IMG/VR virus record: IMGVR_UViG_3300000228_000033
Span: 6,402-26,507 of that record
DNA: 20,106 bases
From: a virus
Direction: 5' to 3' (one strand)
Under the pieces are notes generated by a model. That model ran no database searches. It worked only from the letters and a program-made list of their open reading frames with translations, and was not told the DNA's origin. Positions 12,969-20,106 of the stretch are shown one piece after another. Each line of letters opens with the position of its first letter. The stretch's first letter is position 1. The translations under genes were made by a program, and so were the position numbers.

Positions 12969-14309
12969 TTAAAGTTTAGTTTTTAAGAGTTCTAGGTCTT
13001 CTTTCCAAAATTTCTTTTCGTCTTTTGTTTTATATTCATTTAACTGATTTTTCAATTCAGAAATTTCATTTTTTAATTCTTCCATTTTCTCTTTCGTGAG
13101 AGCATATAAAGGCATTCTTAGAAGATAATCGTAACTCCCATCTTCTTGTTTTATGTTTTCAAATCTATCTATTTGGAGAATAATTTCTTCTTTTTTCTTT
13201 TTATTAATGATAATTTTATCTTCTGAAACCGCTTTTATAAAAAAATACTTTGAAGCTAAATTCATTATTTTTTTAGTCGTGTCTTCAATAAGAAATATTT
13301 TTCGTTTGTTATAAAAATCTAATCTAATTTTTGCGTATTCTTCGAATAGTTTTTCTGGGCTTTCTTTTACCATTATCCTATTATCCGCACCCATCACTGT
13401 GTAATTTTCTGAAAAGGATTTCGGATCTCCGAAAAGACAAAGTTCTTTCAGAATTTCATCTTCAGGTAAAGCTGTCATTTTTCTACTCACCCTAACTCTA
13501 AAATTGAAAATATCGCCTTCACAATTATCTGTGTAAGACGTAATTATATTTTTATCTTCAAGGTCATTTAGGATACCTATATATGATTTTAAATTAAACC
13601 CAATAGGTAATTCCACTATATCGATCGTTGTAGAATTTATAATAGAAATTTTTCCGTTTACTATCCACTTATGTTTTTCTGAGCCTTGTTTTACAGTACC
13701 TTTGAACCCTTTCCACCCAGGATTTGGGATTTTTATTTCTCCAGTATCTATGAAATTTTCTACCGTTTTTATAATTCCGTTCACTTGTCTCGGAAGAATA
13801 TTTTGGGCAAATCCCGTACTTATAGCATTCACGGAACCGTTCACTAATATCATTGGGATGATAGGCACATAAAATCTAGGTTCAATTTGGTTTCCTTCAA
13901 ACTCTTGTTTTAAAAGAACCCCAATGTCAGTTTTCGGGAAAATGTATTCTAAGTATTTTTCTCCAGCAGTTGAAATATATCTGTCCGCAGAGGCTTCATT
14001 GATAAATCGTTTCCCAAAATTCCCTTCTTCTCTTAATAGAGGAAGGTTATTAGTCCCAACAAAACGCCTTGCCATATTCACTATTACACTTGAAAGATTA
14101 TCCTCTCCGTGTAAATATTCAGTGTATTCAGAAACGGTGCTTTTCAATCTAGAAACTTTCACTTCTGTTTTTATATTCTTATCTAGAATAGTGTTTAAAA
14201 CCTTTCTTCCAGAGTTTTTTAAACCATCCGCGACAGATGCTATTTTTCTTAAATTGTCGTACGAACTTGCGTCTACATACATTGTCGAATAAAAATTAGT
14301 TATTGTCAA
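12969..14309 (-). CDS. DNA topoisomerase II, gp52-type DNA-cleavage subunit (446 aa)
   Basis: GyrA/ParC homologue that breaks and rejoins duplex DNA. The active-site Arg110-Tyr111 pair lies in NEASADRYISTAG (104-116); Tyr111 would form the covalent 5'-phosphotyrosine. Preceding motifs are VADGLKNSGRKVL (26-38) and LLREEGNFGKRF (91-102); following is VPIIPMILVNGSVNAISTGF, the GyrA-like 'P.ILVNGS.GI.TGF' segment, with Ala in place of a usual Gly. A long helical/coiled-coil region closes the protein (about 395-440). Length equals T4 gp52 (about 442 aa), and the C-terminal DNA-wrapping pinwheel of gyrase is absent, so a relaxing/decatenating rather than supercoiling enzyme is expected. A TGnTATAAT promoter lies upstream. 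The start at 14309 has a loosely spaced AAAGGAAA. Confidence 0.9.
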   Translation of the reverse strand: MTITNFYSTMYVDASSYDNLRKIASVADGLKNSGRKVLNTILDKNIKTEVKVSRLKSTVSEYTEYLHGEDNLSSVIVNMARRFVGTNNLPLLREEGNFGKRFINEASADRYISTAGEKYLEYIFPKTDIGVLLKQEFEGNQIEPRFYVPIIPMILVNGSVNAISTGFAQNILPRQVNGIIKTVENFIDTGEIKIPNPGWKGFKGTVKQGSEKHKWIVNGKISIINSTTIDIVELPIGFNLKSYIGILNDLEDKNIITSYTDNCEGDIFNFRVRVSRKMTALPEDEILKELCLFGDPKSFSENYTVMGADNRIMVKESPEKLFEEYAKIRLDFYNKRKIFLIEDTTKKIMNLASKYFFIKAVSEDKIIINKKKKEEIILQIDRFENIKQEDGSYDYLLRMPLYALTKEKMEELKNEISELKNQLNEYKTKDEKKFWKEDLELLKTKL

Positions 14310-14329
14310 ATTATTTCCTTTAGTTTTTC

Positions 14330-14338
14330 ATTATACCA
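14330..14338 (-). promoter_or_regulatory. Extended -10 promoter (TGGTATAAT) before the gp52-type gene
   Basis: On the minus strand TTTTTTGGTATAATGAAAAA contains a perfect extended -10 box. A start about 7 nt downstream leaves a roughly 14-nt leader with AAAGGAAA before the ATG at 14309. No good -35 is visible, as is usual for extended -10 promoters. It suggests host sigma70-type (early or middle) transcription. Confidence 0.5.
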
Positions 14339-14346
14339 AAAAATGT

Positions 14347-14736
14347 TTAATCGTTACTTAAAGACAAAAATATGATAAATATCCCTACTGAGTGATGCAA
14401 AAATTGATCCCATCCTAAGTTAGTCCAAAATATTTCTTCTTGTGGAGTGACTTTTTGGGTTGCTTTCCAACGATCAATTATAAAATGTGTCACAAAGTCA
14501 AAAACAGTTAATTTAAAAATCAAATATGATATCATTTGATTACCTGAATATATATTCAATATTACCAAAATCGCCAATGTGCCTAGTGCATGTTCCAAAG
14601 CGTGTGAAGCAAGAGGAGCTACCCAGCCTTCCACTTTCCCTTTATTTTCATACATGTATGGCGTTTGTAAATAAAAATCTATAATTAGATGTTTAACTTG
14701 AAACGCCATAAACAATATTAACGCTACTATATCCAT
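14347..14736 (-). CDS. DUF3307-like integral membrane protein (129 aa)
   Basis: I chose the ATG at 14736-14734: it overlaps the upstream stop as TGATG and has AAGGA 7 nt before it; the frame could start at 14739 or 14784. The protein has hydrophobic segments at about 2-20, 50-63, 67-85 and 113-127. Conserved-looking polar residues sit among them: KHLIIDFYLQTPYM (15-28), SHALEHALGT (44-53), FDFVTHFIIDRWK (79-91) and WDQFLHHSVG (109-118). This set of H, D, Q residues and order matches DUF3307, a family of small membrane proteins of unknown function seen in bacteria and large phages. The recurring His/Asp could bind metal. It lies between the two topoisomerase genes. Function unknown. Confidence 0.75.
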   Translation of the reverse strand: MDIVALILFMAFQVKHLIIDFYLQTPYMYENKGKVEGWVAPLASHALEHALGTLAILVILNIYSGNQMISYLIFKLTVFDFVTHFIIDRWKATQKVTPQEEIFWTNLGWDQFLHHSVGIFIIFLSLSND

Positions 14737-15050
14737 CATAATTTCCTTAGTGAATTTTTTATATAATGAATTTCTAAATCGCAATCAGTATGTTCATAAT
14801 CCCACTCAACAAGAACTTCAAATTGAAGTATATATTTCTCTCCTGGAACTAAATTCTCAGGGAGACCAATTATGGTCTCTTGTGAATTGATATTTTCATA
14901 TTCAGTTTTGAATAGTTCATAATTAGAAGTGTATGGGGTTTCATCTTCATAAATTTTCGTTATGTAATAGTTTCCCCTAAAATCAATCATAATCTCAATC
15001 CTATTTTCTTTAGGAATTATATTTGATTTTTCATATTTAAAATTCAACAT
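14736..15050 (-). CDS. Unknown 104-aa protein in the topoisomerase operon
   Basis: The start at 15050 has AAGGAA about 5 nt upstream, which overlaps the end region of the gp39-type gene, and the stop overlaps the next start by one base (TGATG). The product is soluble and beta-rich with many Tyr and Glu residues: NRIEIMIDFRGNYYITKIYE near residues 16-35, LVPGEKYILQFEVLVEWDYE near 67-86, and a basic end (KNSLRKL). It has no recognised motif. Tight coupling on both sides puts it in one transcript with the topoisomerase large subunit and the DUF3307 protein. I do not recognise it. Confidence 0.6.
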   Translation of the reverse strand: MLNFKYEKSNIIPKENRIEIMIDFRGNYYITKIYEDETPYTSNYELFKTEYENINSQETIIGLPENLVPGEKYILQFEVLVEWDYEHTDCDLEIHYIKNSLRKL

Positions 15051-15059
15051 ACAATTTCC

Positions 15060-16877
15060 TTAAATTTTTATTAGATCGAATTCATTTTCCATAATCATAG
15101 TTTTTCTATCGTCTGCACGTTTCCCGTTTAGCCATGCGTCAATCATATCCGCAGCACCTTCATCATATTCAAGTAAGTCAATCATCTTTTCAAGACCATC
15201 TTTTTTTAAAACAAATTTTAAACTTTTGTCAGACCAAGATCCGAGACCCTTGAAATACTTTATTTGCCCTTTTAGAGTATTCGCTTCCCTTATATCATAA
15301 ATCCATTTTTGCGGTAAGTTGTTTTTCATTTCCGCCATAATGGGAGTTTGTAACATTCCAACCTGACTTTTATAAAGAAACTCTGGAAGATATTTTTTAA
15401 AGAAACCAATCAATAATCCCCTTATCGAGAACCCATCTAAATCCTGATCGGTGGCAGCAATAATATATTCATAGCCTTCGGTTTGTATAATTTGATATAA
15501 TTCACTCAGCTCCATGTTTGCTCTAAACTTTTGTTGAGTTTTATCATATGCATTTAGAGGTTTTCCTCGCATTTCGTAGTATCCAATTTCTTCACGTCCC
15601 AATGCTGACAAAATGCCGCTTAAAGCACTTTGTCCCTCACAGATTAAAAGGTATTTTTTCTTTTTTGTAGAAGGATAGTATTTATCTGACTTCACTTTTT
15701 TCTTTGGTGTACTAAGCTTTTCTAAATCTTTCTTTTCTTTGTATGCTTCTTTGAGCTTATAGATTTCTATGGCTTCATCCATGATTGATTTATTTTTAAA
15801 AAGAGCTTCTGCCCATTTAGAAAAATCAATTTTTCCTGTATGTTCTAGAATTTTTGAATTCACGGAGGTGAACATTTCTTTACTTTGTCCATCAAATTTA
15901 GCTTCTTTGAATCCTTTAAGGATTACAATCATAGTCATCTTATTCTTAATATCAGCAACTTTAATTTCTTTATATTTCTTAGCAATTTTATCCCTAACCA
16001 AAGGCAATACTTTATCTAAAAAATAATCTATCTGATTCCCACCTTTTGAATTATGAAGCCCGTTAGTATAAGCGAAGAATTTAAAATCATCTGTTTCGTT
16101 CGGTAAAAATGCAACTGAAAAATTCGAACCCTGAAATAAAGTTGCGTTATCGCTAAATTTTGAAAAATAACTTTTTGGGTCAACTTTTAATTCTTCGTTA
16201 TTGAATCTAAATGTAATTCCTGGATAACTGAATGCAATGTGGTATAATCTTTGTTTGATGGCATTTTTATAAACTTCTGAAATTTTTGTTAGACCAAAAC
16301 GAACTAAATCTGGCTTAAATTCAACTTGAGTTCCTCTTAATTTACAAGCTACTGGTTCGGAAATGTTTTCAAAATCTAAATTATTTTTAAAAGTGACTAC
16401 TAATTTTTTATTACCGTCACAAGTAGTCCCTATGAACTCCTTAGAAAATACAGCACATGCATACGCTCCTATACCGTTCATGCCCATAGAACCAACATTT
16501 TTCGTATCATCGAAATTAGTTCCAGCTCTAGGTCTTCCCCAAGCAAGATATGGAATGTAATTTTCCCCCTGTTTTATTACTGGGATCCCGCTTCCGTTGT
16601 CTTTGACCTTTACAGTATCATCTGTCATAGTAATGTCAATTTTGGTACTAAATTCACCGTTTGTTTTTATATACACGTCCACGGAATTGTCTATAATTTC
16701 ATTACAAATTTTCAAAAAACCAGGAACGATATAAAAATCTTCCCAAACAAATTTCCCGTCTTTAAGATTGAAACCACTTTGTTTTATTTCTTGAACTGCG
16801 CCAATGATATTTTGAGGTCTGAGTAACAACCACCCTTTATCAGAGAGTTCTTTAAACTCGTAATTTTTCTTTTCCAT
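15060..16877 (-). CDS. DNA topoisomerase II, unsplit gp39/gp60-type ATPase and Toprim subunit (605 aa)
   Basis: GyrB/ParE homologue that captures and passes a DNA segment using ATP. GHKL ATPase motifs: NEIIDNSVD with Glu60 and Asn64 (59-67), VKDNGSGIP (91-99), GSMGMNGIGAYA (129-140). The transducer loop GQSKEM (330-335) carries the ATP-sensing Lys333 (usually QTK). The Toprim domain has LLICEGQSALSG with Glu414, ATDQDLDGFS with Asp477, Asp479 and Asp481, and YFKGLGSW (541-548). In T4 the same functions are split between gp39 (516 aa) and gp60 (160 aa); here the chain is continuous. It pairs with the gp52-type subunit two genes downstream. No strong Shine-Dalgarno precedes the ATG at 16877; it follows the upstream stop by 2 nt, suggesting coupling. 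Confidence 0.93.
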   Translation of the reverse strand: MEKKNYEFKELSDKGWLLLRPQNIIGAVQEIKQSGFNLKDGKFVWEDFYIVPGFLKICNEIIDNSVDVYIKTNGEFSTKIDITMTDDTVKVKDNGSGIPVIKQGENYIPYLAWGRPRAGTNFDDTKNVGSMGMNGIGAYACAVFSKEFIGTTCDGNKKLVVTFKNNLDFENISEPVACKLRGTQVEFKPDLVRFGLTKISEVYKNAIKQRLYHIAFSYPGITFRFNNEELKVDPKSYFSKFSDNATLFQGSNFSVAFLPNETDDFKFFAYTNGLHNSKGGNQIDYFLDKVLPLVRDKIAKKYKEIKVADIKNKMTMIVILKGFKEAKFDGQSKEMFTSVNSKILEHTGKIDFSKWAEALFKNKSIMDEAIEIYKLKEAYKEKKDLEKLSTPKKKVKSDKYYPSTKKKKYLLICEGQSALSGILSALGREEIGYYEMRGKPLNAYDKTQQKFRANMELSELYQIIQTEGYEYIIAATDQDLDGFSIRGLLIGFFKKYLPEFLYKSQVGMLQTPIMAEMKNNLPQKWIYDIREANTLKGQIKYFKGLGSWSDKSLKFVLKKDGLEKMIDLLEYDEGAADMIDAWLNGKRADDRKTMIMENEFDLIKI

Positions 16878-16879
16878 TT

Positions 16880-17131
16880 TTAAAGACTGTATTTTGAAAT
16901 TGTGATTACTAAAGGTTTGTTTTCTGTTGCTGAGTCAATTTCAGGAATTCCAGTTTTTTCCAAAAACCTTCCAACGATTGTGTACCAACCTTTGTATTGC
17001 ACATTCGTGAAAGTTAATGTGGCCAAAAATTTTTTACCAATTAATTCTTTTCTTACCCAAGCATACCCATCATTTGAGTGAATATCTTCTATTGTTAATT
17101 CTAGTTCTCTTTCTTCTTGTACTTCTTCCAT
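16880..17131 (-). CDS. Unknown 83-aa protein leading the topoisomerase operon
   Basis: The start at 17131 follows AAAGGAAA by about 5 nt; the stop is 2 nt from the topoisomerase start. The N-terminus is acidic (MEEVQEERELELTIEDIHSN), followed by a compact beta-type region (GKKFLATLTFTNVQYKGWYT, then IVGRFLEKTG, then KPLVITISKYSL). It has no membrane span or catalytic motif. Its place as first gene of a probable operon with topoisomerase II suggests a role in DNA replication, but that is inference; I do not recognise the family. Confidence 0.65.
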   Translation of the reverse strand: MEEVQEERELELTIEDIHSNDGYAWVRKELIGKKFLATLTFTNVQYKGWYTIVGRFLEKTGIPEIDSATENKPLVITISKYSL

Positions 17132-17158
17132 TGTTTTCCTTTTATACTAATTCTATTC

Positions 17159-17182
17159 TATACTATATTATATTATAGTATA
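17159..17182. promoter_or_regulatory. AT palindrome with overlapping TATAAT boxes upstream of the topoisomerase operon
   Basis: The arms TATACTATA and TATAGTATA are perfectly inverted around TTATAT (+ strand). On the minus strand the sequence includes CTATAATATAATATAG, giving two overlapping TATAAT boxes 28-40 nt before the 83-aa gene. It could be a -10 region, an operator, or both. No clear -35 is seen. Confidence 0.4.
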
Positions 17183-17209
17183 TTTTTACTTAAAAAAAGC
17201 TTAAATTTT

Positions 17210-19894
17210 CTATTTCACGAATTGAACATATTTTAAATTTATGCTATCTAGATGATACGCTCCTCCTCTTTTATTGTAGCCTATTTTACCTAAAAATGAC
17301 TTAAAATCACCCCAAGTTATTTTTTTATCTACTTCAGAAATTTCAACTAGGGTTATTTTATCTTTTAACTTTATCCCGTTCTTTTTTAAAGATTGAACAT
17401 ATTTAAAATACTTTATTTGCCCTTTGTCTACAATGTTTTCCGAAATTATAAAACTCAGTAAATTTGAAACTTCCGTTTCGTCTTTACTCAAATAAAACTT
17501 AAGTTTTTTGAGTTTGTTTAAAAAATTAAACTTTTTTTGAATTTCAATTTTCGTAATTTCTTTTAAAATTTCTGGAGATACCTTATCCACCAAGTTCTTG
17601 CTTATTTCAGACATCATTTTTATCATCTTTTCTTTTTCACTCACTAAAAAAGATCGTTTTCTGTATTCTTCTAACATATCTACACTATACTCAATTTCTG
17701 TTAGATTAAAAAGAACGCCAACCATAGAATTCATTTCAGCTTCTTTTATTTTTGTTTTTTCTAAGTTTATATTTATGTCTGTTTTTATATTAAACATTTT
17801 TATTTCTTTTTCTTTCACTTGATGTTTCAGTAAAAGTTCAAAACTATGTTTATGGTCTATCTCCAATTTATTATATAATGCCTCTATTGAATTTATAAAT
17901 TCTCCTACCTTCGATAATGTAAAATCTCCGTGTTTGTCAACTTCTATTAATAAACTGTTATTTCGTTTATAATATTTTTCGATGTCATTTTTAGCAATAA
18001 GATTCATTTGCTCCATATCAGTTTCTAAAAATCGTTTTCTTTCTTTTATAAAATAATGAATATTTGTTGCTTTCCTAGATCTTCTTATCATTTGCAAGGA
18101 ACTTATTACATCAACCGAAGAACTTTCGTCAATATGAAAATGATGTTTTGTCTCATTTAGATTTGAAACACCGACGGTTAAAGTGGGCGTGTATATAAGA
18201 ATATCCCAACTATCATGTGAGTTTTTAGTAAATTCTTTATATATGTCACTCTTCTCTTCCTCCTGAGTTGCTGAATAAAGAAGCATAGTTTTTACCCCAA
18301 GCGTTTCCATTAACGATTCTATTGCTTTGGCTGATGCCTTAGAAGAACAGCTTACTGAGACTTTTCTTCCTATTAACCTTTCTTCTAGAGTAATTTCTCT
18401 TATTTTGTGAATAATAGAATTTAGATTTTGATATTCAAGAAGTTCTAAATCTTCTCTATAATTATTTATAATAGAATATTTCGGCTTTGTTGGGATTAGC
18501 TTATCTTCCAACCCAAACAAAAACGCATCAGCTATTAGACAAGTTTTGTTCATCATAGCATACATCAATTTTGTTTTATTGAGATTCCCGTATTCACTCA
18601 TTTCATTTCTTGAATGAAGCATCACGGAAACAAATTCGTCAAGAATAATCATATCAAAATATTTTAGACTATATTTCCAAAGAGAGTCGAATTGCACTAT
18701 TAAGTTGTCGTTAATTTCGTATTTGCCGTCTGAATATAACTTTAGTTTATATTTTTCTTTAAAGTCCATTGCGACGGAAATTCTATTGGTAATTAACAAG
18801 ATTCTTTGATTCTTTATCGTTCCACATTCTATAGCTTTTTCTATCACCTTTGACTTCCCAGTCCCCATAGCAGATTTTAATTTTAGTAATCCGCTTGAAG
18901 TTATCCAATTATCAATAAAATCAACCCCTATTTCATCAACATCAATATATCTTGTATTGATAATTTTTGTAAAATCAGAGACGCCAGTTCCTTGAAATTC
19001 GACTATTCTTTGGTTTTTTTCTTTCATAGAAAAAAACTCTTGAAAAACCTTTTTCCCTTTTAGAGAATCAAATATACTAAAACTTTTGTCTTTATTAAAA
19101 TGATTCATAAAAAAAGGATTGCCTACAAATAAAAAGTAACCATTCGGCGTTTTTTCTGATGGATGTGAAAAAACTATTAAGTCTTTTTCGCTATCTATTT
19201 TATTTATAGAAAACCCTCTTAATAAGAATTCATTAATACATAAATTTACCACTTCTTGATGATTTTCAGTGAAAATTTGTTTAATTTCTTTTTCATATTC
19301 TTCGATTTCAAAATTCGGAATATAATCACCGTTTTGTAAAAGAATGATTCCGTCGTTATACGGAGGAGATTGCAATGAACCTTCATTTATAGAAGTAAGA
19401 TCTATTTTCGTATAAGGAAACAGAGTTTCATTTATTTCTTCTAAAATGGCTCTAATAGATGGTTTGTTGTTAAATCCGGAAGCTTTTAATATTCCTTTAA
19501 GGTTAAAAGAATCAATACCATTATAGCTCCTTGAAGGTATAATTCCGACACAATAGTCTCTTTCTTTGAAGAAATTCACTATCATATTTTCATTGTATTT
19601 ATTTTTTACATTATCGAAATCTATAATAACAAATTCTAATTTCGGACTTAAGAAAGGAGAAAGATCTTTTTTTGTTCTCCTAAGTTTGTGGGTTTTATTA
19701 AAGTCGTAATTCCTATTCAATACGAACTCGTTTCTTATAAGTTCCAATGCTTCTGGTAGAGAAACTTCGTGACTTTTAAATTCGAATGTTTTATCTCCGA
19801 AGGGAGATTTAGGAACTTTCGATGAAGTAAAATCAGAAGCAAATGTAGTTAATTTCAAATTTTTATCCTTTTGAATTTTTCTTATGAAATCCAT
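17210..19894 (-). CDS. Herpesvirus-origin-binding-type SF2 helicase with primase-polymerase-like N-terminus (894 aa)
   Basis: Helicase motifs in order: I SAMGTGKSKV with Lys347 (341-350), Ia LLITNRISVA (366-375), II MIILDEFVSV with Asp419-Glu420 (415-424), III IADAF (454-458), IV KVSVSCSSKA (511-520), V IYTPTLTVGVS (567-577), VI QMIRRSRKA (601-609). This set follows the origin-binding helicase type (UL9-like) found in large phages as replicative or loading helicase. Residues 85-190 resemble an archaeo-eukaryotic primase fold: FVIIDFDNV with Asp92 and Asp94, then SYNGIDSFNLKG (123-134), where the usual His may be Asn131, then KIDLTS with Asp165 and a QSPPYNDG tail. The C-terminal 250 residues are helical and unknown. 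The ATG at 19894 lacks a Shine-Dalgarno; an in-frame TAA lies six codons upstream, fixing the start. Confidence 0.85.
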   Translation of the reverse strand: MDFIRKIQKDKNLKLTTFASDFTSSKVPKSPFGDKTFEFKSHEVSLPEALELIRNEFVLNRNYDFNKTHKLRRTKKDLSPFLSPKLEFVIIDFDNVKNKYNENMIVNFFKERDYCVGIIPSRSYNGIDSFNLKGILKASGFNNKPSIRAILEEINETLFPYTKIDLTSINEGSLQSPPYNDGIILLQNGDYIPNFEIEEYEKEIKQIFTENHQEVVNLCINEFLLRGFSINKIDSEKDLIVFSHPSEKTPNGYFLFVGNPFFMNHFNKDKSFSIFDSLKGKKVFQEFFSMKEKNQRIVEFQGTGVSDFTKIINTRYIDVDEIGVDFIDNWITSSGLLKLKSAMGTGKSKVIEKAIECGTIKNQRILLITNRISVAMDFKEKYKLKLYSDGKYEINDNLIVQFDSLWKYSLKYFDMIILDEFVSVMLHSRNEMSEYGNLNKTKLMYAMMNKTCLIADAFLFGLEDKLIPTKPKYSIINNYREDLELLEYQNLNSIIHKIREITLEERLIGRKVSVSCSSKASAKAIESLMETLGVKTMLLYSATQEEEKSDIYKEFTKNSHDSWDILIYTPTLTVGVSNLNETKHHFHIDESSSVDVISSLQMIRRSRKATNIHYFIKERKRFLETDMEQMNLIAKNDIEKYYKRNNSLLIEVDKHGDFTLSKVGEFINSIEALYNKLEIDHKHSFELLLKHQVKEKEIKMFNIKTDININLEKTKIKEAEMNSMVGVLFNLTEIEYSVDMLEEYRKRSFLVSEKEKMIKMMSEISKNLVDKVSPEILKEITKIEIQKKFNFLNKLKKLKFYLSKDETEVSNLLSFIISENIVDKGQIKYFKYVQSLKKNGIKLKDKITLVEISEVDKKITWGDFKSFLGKIGYNKRGGAYHLDSINLKYVQFVK

Positions 19895-20040
19895 TCGAAA
19901 TGTTATATGTTATCGGTAAAGAGTTAATTTCAAAAGAAAGATTCAGAAGCAAACGCAGTTAATTTCAAATTTTATATTCTTTTGAATTTTTTCTTTTGAA
20001 ATTCATTCGAAATGTTATATGTTATATGTTATCGGTAAAG
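19831..20040. repeat. Imperfect direct repeat of the helicase gene's 5' end and leader
   Basis: Copy 1 (19831-19921) holds the first 21 or so codons and 27 bp of leader. Copy 2 (19941-20040) is about 85-90 percent identical by eye, 110 bp away. Copy 2 has three units of ATGTTAT (20012-20032), copy 1 two (19900-19913). A third partial AGTTAATTTCAAA lies between them at 19922-19934. Confidence 0.88.
19941..20006 (-). pseudogene. Degenerate 5' fragment of the helicase gene
   Basis: Copy 2 of the repeat keeps an ATG at 20006-20004 and homologous codons, but single-base insertions shift the frame, so it reads MNFKRKNSKEYKI and stops at 19965. It has no Shine-Dalgarno. It is either a relic of tandem duplication or a non-coding element reusing the sequence. 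Confidence 0.65.
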
Positions 20041-20074
20041 CCGATATTTCTTATATCCCGCCATAAATGGCGGG
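20030..20074. other. Two hairpins in the helicase leader, one GC-rich
   Basis: TATCGG-TAAAG-CCGATA (about 20030-20046) has a 6-bp stem. CCCGCCA-TAAA-TGGCGGG (20057-20074) has a 7-bp GC-rich stem that can close further to 8 bp. No T tract follows on either strand, so they are not intrinsic terminators. In such AT-rich DNA the second is conspicuous. Confidence 0.7.
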
Positions 20075-20106
20075 AGGGGTTACGAAACAATTCCTAAATT
20101 CATAAG

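Noticed and set aside
693-14292. Many open frames on the + strand (for example 693-929, 1802-2095, 6277-6874, 9606-9869, 12548-12865, 13924-14292)
   Set aside because: Each lies opposite a convincing minus-strand gene, lacks a ribosome-binding site that fits, and reads as F/S/L-rich peptides typical of the antisense of E/K-rich genes.
14737-14784. Longer start for the DUF3307-like protein (ATG at 14784)
   Set aside because: It would overlap the 104-aa gene by 49 nt with no Shine-Dalgarno, while the ATG at 14736 has AAGGA at good spacing and a TGATG junction, and the extra residues are not part of the membrane domain.
15060-16877. T4 gene 60-type translational bypass in the topoisomerase
   Set aside because: The reading frame runs without interruption through ATPase and Toprim motifs, so no bypass is needed.
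18464-19209. Further TATAAATA matches (near 18465 and 19200)
   Set aside because: They are inside the helicase coding region and not followed by a gene start, so they are probably chance matches in AT-rich DNA.
20057-20074. GC-rich hairpin as intrinsic terminator
   Set aside because: Neither strand has a T tract after the stem.
1-20106. Alternative genetic code (stop reassignment), as in some very large gut phages
   Set aside because: TAG ends the protease-scaffold gene, TGA and TAA end others, and all long genes are open under the standard code.
19895-20106. tRNA or other structured RNA gene in the helicase leader
   Set aside because: No cloverleaf or known RNA motif is visible; the region is explained by the direct repeat and two short hairpins.

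Overview
The window looks like part of the genome of a large, very AT-rich tailed phage with a contractile tail (myovirus morphology, distantly T4-like). Every gene I can support lies on the minus strand, so the biological reading order runs from high to low coordinates. Genes are tightly packed, with 1-4 nt overlaps and Shine-Dalgarno sites inside or just after the preceding gene. TAA, TGA and TAG are all used as stops, so I see no sign of code reassignment. The host cannot be named from the sequence.

Right part (about 12.97-20.1 kb), DNA metabolism. It holds an 894-aa helicase of the herpesvirus-origin-binding type with a primase-polymerase-like N-terminus, an unknown 83-aa protein, an unsplit T4 gp39/gp60-type topoisomerase II ATPase/Toprim subunit, an unknown 104-aa protein, a DUF3307-like membrane protein and a gp52-type topoisomerase subunit. 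The 212-bp leader of the helicase carries a diverged tandem copy of the helicase gene's own 5' end and two hairpins.

Middle (about 4.3-12.9 kb), DNA packaging and head. It holds a possible small terminase, a 66-aa protein, the large terminase, the portal, a possible core protein, a maturation protease fused to a long scaffold-like coiled coil, and a gp23-type major capsid protein with an inserted beta domain. The protease would cut the capsid protein near residue 59 and probably its own scaffold. Portal, core and scaffold would template the prohead, and the terminase would fill it.

Left part (1-4.2 kb), repeat-rich head-associated proteins, then a run of small proteins in neck/tail-completion position, a 50-aa protein, and the first 54 codons of the tail sheath at the window edge.

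The most striking unexplained signal is the exact octamer ATTAAATA. It occurs in all six long leaders of the virion-gene cluster. By eye it occurs nowhere else on that strand. It is a good candidate for this phage's late-promoter element. Next in interest are a GSYGDLG motif shared by the capsid protein and the 66-aa terminase-adjacent protein, the protease-scaffold fusion, and a hairpin that covers part of the capsid gene's ribosome-binding site. No gene-free stretch exceeds 300 bases. No tRNA, rRNA, CRISPR array or insertion sequence was seen.
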